A DNA stretch of 64,000 nt from Gerris lacustris (Eukaryota > Arthropoda > Insecta > Hemiptera > Gerridae): the NCBI GenBank assembly GCA_951217055.1, contig OX578282.1, positions 56,551,311-56,615,310 on the forward strand, given 5' to 3'. A model generated the notes under the pieces. It was not told where the DNA came from, did not search any database, and saw only the letters and a list, made by a program, of their open reading frames with translations. The position numbers and the translations under genes are program-made. Of the stretch, positions 1 to 11,700 are shown in pieces (positions within the stretch are counted from its first letter, which is position 1; the number at the start of each line of letters is the position of its first letter).

Positions 1-1110
1 TACAAGATCGTTATTTTTCCAAAACTTTTTTTTGTTAAGGGGTTTCATTTTTTTTTATAGTTTACATAAATAATTTAGTTAAAAAGAATCATACAAGATT
101 TTAAAAATTAAAAAAACTAGACATTAAAAAAAACTTTTTACAGAAATTAAAAAAAAAAACACCATATAAAATATGATGTTAACATTTTGTATTACAATTT
201 TTATTAAAGTTCTATGGAGCAAAATTATACAATAATTTTTTTTAACAAAAAAAAAGTCAAAAGAAATAAATATATTTCAATTAATACACAATTATTACAT
301 TTATCGAGCGAAGTAAATGAAAAAGTCAATTGGTTTTACATAATTAATTCTTTTAATTTTATTCAAAAAGACATTGAAATATAACGTTTTTTTGTTCTTT
401 GATAGAATCACCAATTAAATTAATGAATTTGAAAAAAAAATAATATCAGAGGAAAAAAATAACTAAGATAAATTGTACAAAAAATTGTATACAAACAATA
501 ATCGCGATATAATTAAAAAAAACAAGAAATATTTAAATATACATACACATATTCACAAAGAAAAATGCAAACGCAAAATTAAAGAAGTTTTTTACGATCC
601 TCTTTATCTTTCATATATTTTTTTATTTTTTTCATTTTTATATAAACAAATCACTAACTAGTTTTTGATTTTAGGGAGAAAATATTTTATTTTTAGGGAG
701 GGGGGATATTCACTTTATACAAATGTGTTGGAGTATAAGTGTTAGGGGAAAGTTTAATGTAGTGTCCATTATCACAAATATTACGATGTAAGAAACAAGA
801 AAAATTATGGTCACAAATAATTTTTACTTGAAAAACAAAAAAAAATATATAAAAATAAAATAAAAGGGCTGAGATAATTCAAGACCAATGATAAAAGAGG
901 GGCAAATGAGAAAAAAGAAAAGAAAAAAATGAGGTAGATTTGGATGATGGGACAGTAGCTTCAGGGAAAATAAGACATTCATGTCTATAAGGACGACGTA
1001 GTATTATTTGTTTACACATTTCGTTTTTTTGTCTCATAGTGTTTTATTGAATTATACTTTTACTTTATTATCATATAATTATTATTTGTAATATTTATAT
1101 TTTAATTTTG
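1..1110 (-). other. 3' flank / probable 3' UTR of gus
   Basis: No coding frame is visible. On the minus strand AATAAA-type signals occur close to the stop (plus-strand TTTATT at 1043-1048 and 1064-1069) and again further on, so the polyadenylation site cannot be fixed by reading. The stretch about 860-1010 is purine-rich on the plus strand and somewhat less AT-rich than 1-660, so the UTR could extend through it. Confidence 0.35.
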
Positions 1111-1250
1111 TTATCTCCTATCTTTGTAGAGGAGGTAGGTGTTCATTGATTGAGGAAGATTAAGCTCGTGAATCTTTTCTTCTAGTTGATGTTTACCGAC
1201 CCTTTGCCTTATGACTCGTCTACAGAGATCCATTAGCGGTAGTGGTTCAG
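1111..1250 (-). CDS. gus: gus coding exon 6: SOCS box and stop codon
   Basis: 140 nt from acceptor TTTTTTAG (to 1251) to a TAA stop at 1113-1111. It reads [16 protein letters not shown], then [20 protein letters not shown] and [14 protein letters not shown]. LMDLC matches the BC-box pattern (L-x3-C) that binds Elongin C; the LPQS region corresponds to the Cul5 box. The frame is short (45 residues), so it is easy to miss, but the exon joins exon 5 in phase and completes the family's C-terminus. Confidence 0.95.
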
Positions 1251-4200
1251 CTAAAAAATAAAATTAAAATATAAATTAAAGTTTCATACAAAAAGTTATA
1301 AAGCTAAAATAAATACAATTAAATTTGTTCAAATTTGTTAACTAAAAGTCCAATTTGATTCTCTTGTTGAGCATAGATTAGTTTTGGAAAAAATAATGGC
1401 TAAAATAATTAGATATAATAACTATAAATATATATAAACTAAAGTTAGTCTGAACGTATATGAGTAATAGTAGTAGTTATCTAGTACTTCCTACTAGACG
1501 GGTAGGATGAACCACTTGTTCGAACCTAGCAATCAGGCCTTATAGTAGACCCATTTTACTTGCCCCGTGGTGGAGAGTTCCAGCTACTTCAGACATCATA
1601 CATTTGTACATTGTACCGCCGAAGCGAGTACGATATGGTCATTAGTGAGCCATATAAGGGTGTGTCAAAGCGTGGGGGAAGAGAACCCCTCAGGGGGTGT
1701 CCCTCGCCCTGCTCCGTCCTCGAACCATAGATACAAATCACATCTCATGACACGGATCGAACCCACATCAAAGCGTGGGGGAAGAGTGCCCCATAGGGGG
1801 TGTCAGTTCATAGATGCAATTCAGAGTATTATGGCACAGGATCGAACCCACGACCTCGAGTCGCCTGGACTCATTGATAGCTGGGCGGGCGCCTAGAGCA
1901 CCTTGGCCCGCTGGCTCCCTGTGCGTATATTAAGTTTCAGCCTTTAATGTTGTATGCCAGAAAACCCATGTATAACAACTTAAAGAGCGATTTTTTTAGA
2001 CTTTTTACGATCTAATTTTTAAGAGAATAGGTTGGAAATTAAATTCTAAGATTCTATACATCAGATCTTTTAGCTAAGGAACCTAACTTATCAATGATTC
2101 TTGATTGCTTTTGTCTTGATTGTTCATTAATGATAAATGATGATGTGTTAGGTTGCATGAGGTAAAGCTCTAACGTATGATTTAAGCGAACCCAGACTGT
2201 AGGAAGTGTATCTGTACTAGTATAGGTATAGGATGAGTTTAATTCACAAAGAAGCGTAACATATTGAATTTGGTTACAGTGTTTAGTCTATCTGTAATGA
2301 TTTATTATTGATCAATTTCTTAGCTACTTTTTCATTCAAATAGTTTTCCTTTATCTTTTTTAAAATTAAAAAATGATTTTTTACCCCCCTAACAACTTAT
2401 GAGAGAATTTTCAAAAAAACCATAAATAGTATTAATAAATGATTAGTAATTATAAGATAAAAAAAGACACTTACGATCAAGTCCTCCTATATATTTCATA
2501 GTGATTTCACAGTGTCCCCAGACAGCGCTTACAATGGGGTATAATTTCTTTCCTTTTAGACCCCTGAATGCTGCTCCGAGGTATTGGCCATCGACAACAA
2601 ATGATAACGTACCCTCATCCATATCTAATACAACTGTAAACAAAAATAAAAAAAATTGAGTTAGAAAACATGTTTTAAATAAAAAAATATAAACATTTTT
2701 GAATTATGAAATTGGAAGGAATCAGATATTATGCAGCATCGATTTAATCAACAGTAACTATTTACTGTTTCATAAGAGGTGTCAGAAATAATATAATGCT
2801 TTCAATCATCATTTTACATGAAGTTTATATTTTTTATTATGTTAATTTTCAATTTTTCAGAAATTGATCGTTTAAATTGAGTAAAAGGGATTTCATTAAT
2901 TATAAGTGTAGTTAGTAACTTAGTATCCTAAAATAAGTTACTAAGATCCAAGCAAATAGCAAAATAACCATTTTTATAACTTAATTCTAAAAAGAAGTAA
3001 ATAATATTAAATTACCTAAAAATTTATCTGGTACAATAAAGGTTTCATCGGGTTTAAGGATGGCTGGGTAGGTAACGCCAGTATTATTTTTTGAGTCATG
3101 GTAAAGTTTATTCCTGCCTAGGTCCCAGCCCCAAGACTGGTCATTACTGCCTACCAAACTCTGAAATAAAACAAATGTGAAAAAATTAGAAAAAAAAGCA
3201 TTCAAAATAAACATAGAGTGTAATGGTATAAAGTTTTTAAAATATGTGTGTTATGTAAGAGACATGAAGGAGTGGCAGTAGCATTTAACTGTCATTCAGT
3301 CTCTTGAAACATTAACCTTTTTAGTAAAGCATGATTCATGCGTCAACAAGACCTCCATGTAAAGCCCGATTGTTCTATTAGGTGTAAAGCGTTCTCCCAT
3401 TTGCATTGAATTCAAACATCTTTAAAAGCAACGACAACAAAACAATCTCTAAACTATAATGTAATCTGCAACCCCTTGGGTGTTACGTTCAAATAAAACA
3501 CTACTTTATCAACACTAACATCAACACATATTAAACAAATATATTCATCCATTTAAAAACAATTTAGCATAATGATGGAATAGGGTTTCACATTAACCGA
3601 AATATATTATGAACTTTCACTCTAATAAGTTATTTTTCAACTATTCCTTTGAAAAATAAGACGAAAGTTATTTATATAACTACATAATTTAAAGCAATCC
3701 ATTTTTTATCCTAAAACTGGATATTGGTCAAGACTCTGCATTTAAAATATGTGGTCATATCATTTTGAGTTAGTAAACTAGAAGTGAGTTAGTAAAAAGG
3801 GAAATAGAAAAGGCTTTGTAAACTACAGAAATTTCAGGAGAAGACTATATTCTGGAAGATTCCCTAACAATTTAAGCAAGAAAGTCTAATGTGATTTAAT
3901 TTACGGATGACCATCTTTACCCAAATTTTTCATTATGAACTGAATCTGTAACTTGGAACTAAAAAACTACCTATGTAAAAAAAACTGATTCAATGTCAAG
4001 ATTGGATCTTTTAGTACCAAACATATTTCACGGTCTTAAGACCCACATACAAGATCAAACTTGGCTGACGTCAAGTTTCATCAAAAGTTTGTCAAGAATG
4101 TTTGACGCCTTATGTTCAACACAACAAGCCATCCAACTCACAAACTTCACTCATACACCATCAAACTTACAAAGCCAAGTTTGATTGTGTATGTGGAGCA

Positions 4201-7200
4201 GTGTAAGGGTAAAATTTGTGAGTTGGATGGCTTGATGGTGGTGGACAAAAGGCATCAAACTTTTGATCAAACTTGATGTGGGACTTAAGTGCATATAAGG
4301 GTAGGTTGTTCTTGCAATAAAAAGTAGACATCATAAACACCATCCATGAACTTAACTCATTTAAACCAAAAATTGATGTTGTTTTAGTTCCAGGGTACAG
4401 CTAATATATCAAGTTTGATTTAAATTAATACTTCGGTCGATGCCCTTATTTTCTTTATCATTCTTAATATAAATTATTGAAAATGAGGTCTAGGAGCTTG
4501 TCACTAAAATCAACCCTAATTTTAGGACCCAACGCATACCACAGCAGCAGCCTAATTTAAAATTAGGAAGGTGGAGTATTGGGGCCTGCAGCGGGTAGAA
4601 GGCCTAAAATTAGGCTTAATTTTAGGGACCAGCTCCTAGACCCCAAATTTAATGAGGTAGAAGTGAGGGGAGCGGTAAATTCTATTGAGAGAGATAAATA
4701 TAAAAAGTTAAAGCTCACCTGATAGCCAACACTGTGAAGAGGTGCTTCTGCCGTGGCGACGCCTACTACAGCATGTGTTCCCCTCTGTCTTGTGGACCAG
4801 TGTACTTCCCATACATGGAAACCTTTTGTAAGTCCTACCTTACCCCTTATACAGTCTGTACTTTGCGCTACAGGATGCCTGTGAAACGTTAATTTGTCGT
4901 CTTCCTATAAATAAACAAAATAAAAAATATTAAGTAAAAATAAAAAAAATCATAACAAAAACCAAGTGTTATAGTTTCTATGAAGAGTTGGTGACTATAA
5001 AGACCATTAACTCTTTGATAAATATACTTCATCAGACATTTAGAGAAATATTACACAACTAAAAGCTCGAGGACTTGTCATGTTTACATTATTAGACATT
5101 GGAATGAAATAATATTGATTTAGAGAAGCTGTAAACACATCAACAAAATCAAATATTGGCATGGAATCTACAGTACAGTCAGGTATTTGGACAGCAAGTT
5201 CTAATCAACAGTACAGCAATACTGTTTTCATATAAGAGGTGTCAGAAATAATTAAATGCTTTTTGATCATCATCCTGTACTTTTAATTGTATGATACAAT
5301 TAAACATTGATTAAGCACCATCTAGGAACTTAACAAATTTACAACAAACATTTAAGAAAGATATCATTTAAAATGGTTAAGATAGAAATAAGTTTTTTTA
5401 TTGTTTCATTTTTTTTTTAGGGATCCTATGCATTATGAGAGATCATATATGAGTTCAAGCAAGAAAAATATTCTAATCATGAAATGGGAAAAAAATTAAT
5501 TGATATTTACTTACGGCCCTCTATTTTTATTTTTATTTTATTATTATTTTTTTTTTTTGTGCTGATAAAATGTGCTTTTATAATAATAAAGTTAAATTCA
5601 AGAAGAATTTCTACAGGAAACAAAGAAGAATAAAGAATATAACAAAAATAATTCCACAATAAGAAAAAATAAATGAATAACAATGGATTATAAACTTAGG
5701 TGTTTTCTTCTTCTTTTCTTAAAGAAATGTATTCAAGGGCACAAGATAACAAAGTGTCGAGGAAAAATTATATGGGAAAAATACATAAGAGGATGCAAGG
5801 CATCAGGTATTCATACTGACGCCCAAAAAAATAAAGCAACTAAGGTATTGAAATTTTTCAAAAAGACTTCAAAAGGTTGGTACATTCTTTAAGTGTAGAA
5901 GAAAGGATTTTCTACTTTTTCAAAAAAGTTGTTAAGACTTCTAAAAGAAGAGGCCAAAAAAGAAAGAAAAAATGAACCAAATGTGTGGTCGAAATAAGTA
6001 AAAAAAAAATCTTCTATTGGAAGGTGAAGCCTTGAGCTTTTTCAAGGTCTACAAGGAAGGGGGGACTAGCCCTCAAGCTAAGAAACAATGAACTCGCCCA
6101 AGGTCAAAATATAAATATAAAAACAAGACATATGGTGCCCAAGTTTAATAGCATGATATCATAATCCTATCGTAGTCTGTTTTCTTTATTTAAACTAAAG
6201 TGACATTACATTAGTTAAGGCGGGTTTGCAAAAGAGATCACAAAAAGACAAGAATAGGACCGATAAAAAAAAAGTAGAACTTAAAATTCAATATGTTATT
6301 ACTTTAGTCTTATTAATGGTAAAATTCAAGTTAATATATTCATTCTAACTCCACCCAAGTTGAAAACTAATACAACTAAATGTTACGAATTAATAACAAT
6401 AATTTGTTGGAATCAAATGAAAAAGTTTAACTTAAAATAATAATGACTAATAGTATATTGATATAGAAGGTAAAGATAAATAGCTCATTCATAATTCAAT
6501 GCTTGTACAAGCTAATAAGTATTTATTAGCTCTTTAAGTCATTCGTTTACTGTCTTTGAGGGATTTCGTGACTTCATTATAAACCCAAACCCAGACAAAT
6601 GTTTCTAGAATTAAAAATTTAAGATTTTTGTTTTTTTAGGTACGGTTTTTTTCAAAGGAAAGATTTTAAAATGTTATGAATCTCATTTACAGAAACTACA
6701 ATATATTCTGCTTTTTATTGATTAATATTCAAGTCTAAGGGTACGTAATGACGTAAATTCTTATCTCCTAACCTATAACTCTAATTTATTATTGAATTTT
6801 GGTCCTTTGGGACGGATATTTTTAAAATCTTCATAATACGTCGTTTTAACATGAATTAGTGGAGTGCTTACTTTGACAAATATGTTGAGTGATCTATCGT
6901 CTGGATTCCAGCCATATTTAATCTGTGCCTCACGAGTCGCTGGAGGCATATCTAGTAGGATGTCGAGTCTTGCAGGCCTTTGGAAGTCCTGTGCAAGTTC
7001 TCTGGGGATAACTGGTTTGTACGGGGCACCACCGCTTCCGTTGTCTCGCGAAACACTTTTTACACCATCTGGAAAAAAAAAAAAAAACGTCAGTTCAGTT
7101 GACGAGAAAAAAAAAGGTAAAACACATTATATAAAAAACTATTTCCTGCTAAGACCACCCAAGTAAAGAGCAGTACAATAAGTAAATATTAGCTATCTAA

Positions 7201-8714
7201 ACTTGATAAAGTATACGCTTCAAACAAAGGAATGTCCGAGCAAAACAATGTTATATTGTTACTTAAGTAGTTGCTGATTCACCCTATCAAAATCCGAAAA
7301 CAAATAACACATTCATTCACAACTAAAAGTAAACAAGAGCAAACCACAGTTCGAATTCCATAAGAAGTAATTCAGTGAGTATACATTATAAATGCGTATT
7401 TTTAATCACAAAACACAGCTTGGATTATATTGTAACGAATTTTTGAACAAAATCCTGTTTTTTCGAATTTAATCACTCTATCAATGAAAATTTGATGTCA
7501 GCTATTAGTAGACTTTTAAAAGCGTTACTAACCTTCTCATTTTACAACAAAGAGTCATGAAAGCATTCACTACTTAAAAGAATCGAATAAGTATCAAGTA
7601 AGGGAAAAACAATAACTTCTTAACTTAGAAGGTTCTTCAGTGTGTTTTTACGACAGGTACTTAAGAAGGGGTTTTTAAAAGTCTCGCAATACTAAAAATC
7701 CGGTGCCTCTTTATCGTCTGTAACTTCGTAACTGTTCCCAGAACGGAAAGGAAAAAAAAAAACTTTATTTCTTTTTCGTATTACCGTAAAAACCTTAAAG
7801 TGAGGTTAACCTAAACCGAAACATGGGTAATTTTAACAAAAAAACCTAAACAATGGGTAAAAAGATTTAATTTTTTCGTATATAATTTAACTATAGCAAA
7901 AACTAAAATTGAAACTTTTTATCAACTTTATTTATTAAAAAAATCCAAAATATTTACTTTTTTTCAATAATAATAATTTCCTTTATGAACAGCAATATAT
8001 TTCCTATTTAATCAGTTATATGAAATTTGTTATCACTAGTTCCTTTTCCACTTCATTAAACGTGATAAAATAAAAGTGATTAATCAAGTCTTTATCACAA
8101 AAAAATGATAACCTTAGCAACCTCCCATCACATCATGTGATCATAATTCGACCTCAACATATTCACTATCTTAATTACTTTTATTTATTATTTATCAATT
8201 AAAAGATCATCAAATAACCTAAATATTCAAATTGTAATTGAATGGCCTATTTATTACGAAGATTTTTATTTAAGAATATATTTTTATACACGATTTATAA
8301 AAAAAAAAAAAAATAGTAATTTTATTTTTTAAATCTTCTAAATTCATAAAAATAACTTTTTAAGCCTTAATGAAAATCTTAAAATATTTTGAAATCAAAA
8401 TTAAATTTTAATATATAATACTATATCTATGTTTTGGTTATCAATTATTGGTAAGTTTAAAACTGTATAAAAAGCAATATAGCTCATATACTAAGGATGT
8501 GCTATTTACTTATATTTTTCTTAAGTCATCAATGTTAAATTTGTATCCTTTTAAAGTATAAGTTGAGAATTTAAATAAATAATTTTCATTGATAAATTTT
8601 ATCAATGGTACTCAAGAAATGTCAATCATATGTATTAGGTTTCCTTTTTTTATTTATATTTTATATTCAAGTAAGTTATCAGAAAAAAAATTTTAATTAT
8701 GAAAAGAAACAAAA

Positions 8715-8752
<38 letters not shown>

Positions 8753-11700
8753 GCAATAACAGTTATAAAAAAATCGATATATGAAATTATTTTAATAGCT
8801 TTTACTCAAACTGATAAATAACTATTAACAATGAAACGATTAATTCTTTGTTTTTATCGGGTTTCAAATAACAAGTGAAATATCACAATACTTTTCATAA
8901 TCGAAAAAGGAAAAGAAAAAAATAAAATAAAATGTCAATTTGTTTCGACATTTAAAAACTAACGAAAACAAGATAGGAAAGATAAATATAATATTACTGT
9001 GGATATAATTTAAACCAATTGCCTAATTGTCGTAAAATTAAATATGACTAACTAGATACAAATCAGAATGTATGAGATACACGTGTAAAAGAAAATAAAT
9101 ATTTGTATTTAAGAGTATGGGGAATGAATTATATATTTTTTTTTATTGCAATATATATATAATTTAAGTAGAATTTGATACACTCAAAAAGTAGTTAGAG
9201 TGGCACTTTAAAATTTTGTAATAGGTTTAGGTTTTTTTTTTTTAGTAAAATATACGTTTTAAGAGTTCTTCTGAATATTGCTTAAGATTATGACAGACAT
9301 ATTTTTTTATTGCGACGAGACAAAATTAGTCAGAACTATAAAAGTACACCAAATTATTTTCGCTCTACGTTAATTTTCTTTACATGAACAATGAACATAC
9401 ATGACTACAAGCAATCTGTTATGATTTTCATCACGGCCTGAGTGGAAGTGGCAAGTGGAAAGTTCCTTTGCCGCATCTATTTCCAATTAACATGCGGTTG
9501 CAGTAGTCAAATGAACATTTTAAAGAAACAAATATGGAACCGATAAAAGAATACTAGGAGGGACACAAAAAAAAAGTTATCACTTATAATCAACCAACTT
9601 ATTATTTTAGAGAGCCTTATCTATTTATGATTATTTGATTATGTATTAAAAGTAGTTTATTATACGATATTTAATTAATTTTTTTTTTATTACTACAATT
9701 CTACACTAATTAATAAAATGTATGAGGTAAAAAACTAAACTAAACTCAAAACACATAATTATCCGATTTCCTATAAAATATATAAAACTAATAAATAATT
9801 AAAACAAACAATAATCAAGAGAAACGTACCGTTAAAACGTTTGACATTTGATGATATGATTTTCATGGTGAAAGATTTATATAAAACTTAACAATATATA
9901 TATAAAATACACAATATAACTAATTAACACAAATGAGGACCGTCCAACCAGCGTCGATACCTCAATAACAACTTATCAATTAGATATGTGGCAAATCACT
10001 CTTCAAAGCTTTCTAGTAAACTAGTGTACGAATAAACATGTTTTTTAAACGTCTCCCTTCCACTAGAATCTTTTGGCACTAAACAGTGTTGTTTACAAAC
10101 GATTTCCGATGTATTATATCTAGATCTACGATTAAAATAAATATGAAAAAAATATATTATCAATTGAGGGTACAAAGATTTCTATGTAACGAGTTGACTG
10201 TTCTACTTTCTTTATATATTTATTTTTATTTTATCAAATTATGTCAGATTAAAAATCAATATAATGAAAATATGTTTAAAATAAAATAATGACATTGACA
10301 TAATTTATTTTTCCATTAGGTGATAATGAAAAACTATTTAGTTAATTTACTAAATAAAATCATTTATCAAGATTATTTAGGGCCTTGAGCCAAAATATTT
10401 CTCTTTAAGAATGCATTGTTATAAAACACCAGACTCAGTCTTAAGGCGGGGATACACTTGAGCATTCGCCCCGAATGAGCATGCGTTTCCGTTCGGCTCG
10501 CCCTATCCATATCTAAAGCAAATCGGGGCGAACGCTTGCTCATTCGGGGGCGAACGCATGCTCATTAGGGGCGACTGCCCAAGTGTGTCTCCACCTTTAG
10601 CAAATCGGGGCGAACGCTTGCTCATTCGGGGGCGAACGCATGCTCGTTCGGGGGCGAACGCTTGCTCATTCAGGGGCGAATGCTCTAGTGTATCCTCACC
10701 TTTATAAATAATAATTTGGATAATTTTTATTTTTGGTTATTATCAGTGAATTGATATGCATGCCAGCTGATCAACTAATCTGTATATTAGTTCTATCATT
10801 GGAGAATGATAATAATTCGGAAAAGATTTACTCTTTGATTTCAATTTATTAATTCGATTATAAAGAAGCTCCAAGAAAACTGCAGCTAACTTAATAAAAT
10901 TGTCTTGCATCGATTGAAAATTTATACCTAGTTAAAAGATGCATTGTTCAAATGCAAAAAAAAATGCCCTTTTCATCAATTCTAAATCTTTAAGATTACA
11001 TCACTACTTATTTTTGGGAAAACATAGATGTAACTATAAAATAAAAAATTACTACGTTTCCATGAGTTTTAAAAAACCGTTTTGGTATCAAACACCCAAT
11101 GGAAACTGCGATTTCAAAACGTTTTGAACTCAAGGACACAACAGCAAATTTTTTGTTTTTGTATTAAAACTGTTTTGAAAAAATAGCATGGGAACGAGTA
11201 TTGAATTGATAACAGAATTGAAAAATATGCAGTAGACATGATAAACAGAGATATGATAACCTGACTTAACTATGACTAGTCTGGTTTATAGTTTTCAAAA
11301 TTGTTGTGAAAACTGTTTCGAAAACTCCTCATGGAAACACTTTCGGTTTGAAACCAAAACGGTTTTAAAAACTCATGGAAACGTAGTAATTATTTCTTTA
11401 AACAGATGCAGAACAAAATGTTCACAGAACTATTGTAATTTCCTTAGAATCAACCTTTTTGCGGTTATCGTGAAGCGACGACTATATTCATTCCTGAAGC
11501 CCAAAGCCCAATACACCTAACTAATTCGAATGACTCAGCTTAACGAAATAAAGGTTGTCGTGATGTTCTATCAAGTAACTCAATGTTTTTTAAAGGACAT
11601 TAATGTTTTGTTGTTTTTTTTATTATAGTTTAAAGCCATTAGTTATTCGACCGAGTACTAGTGGTAGAAAAAACTAATGAATATAGACTTCAACCATTTT

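Noticed and set aside
1567..1896. 109-codon plus frame in gus intron 5
   Set aside because: Lies antisense in a tRNA-like SINE and carries no recognisable domain.
6864..7166. 100-codon plus frame
   Set aside because: Opposite strand of gus exon 2.
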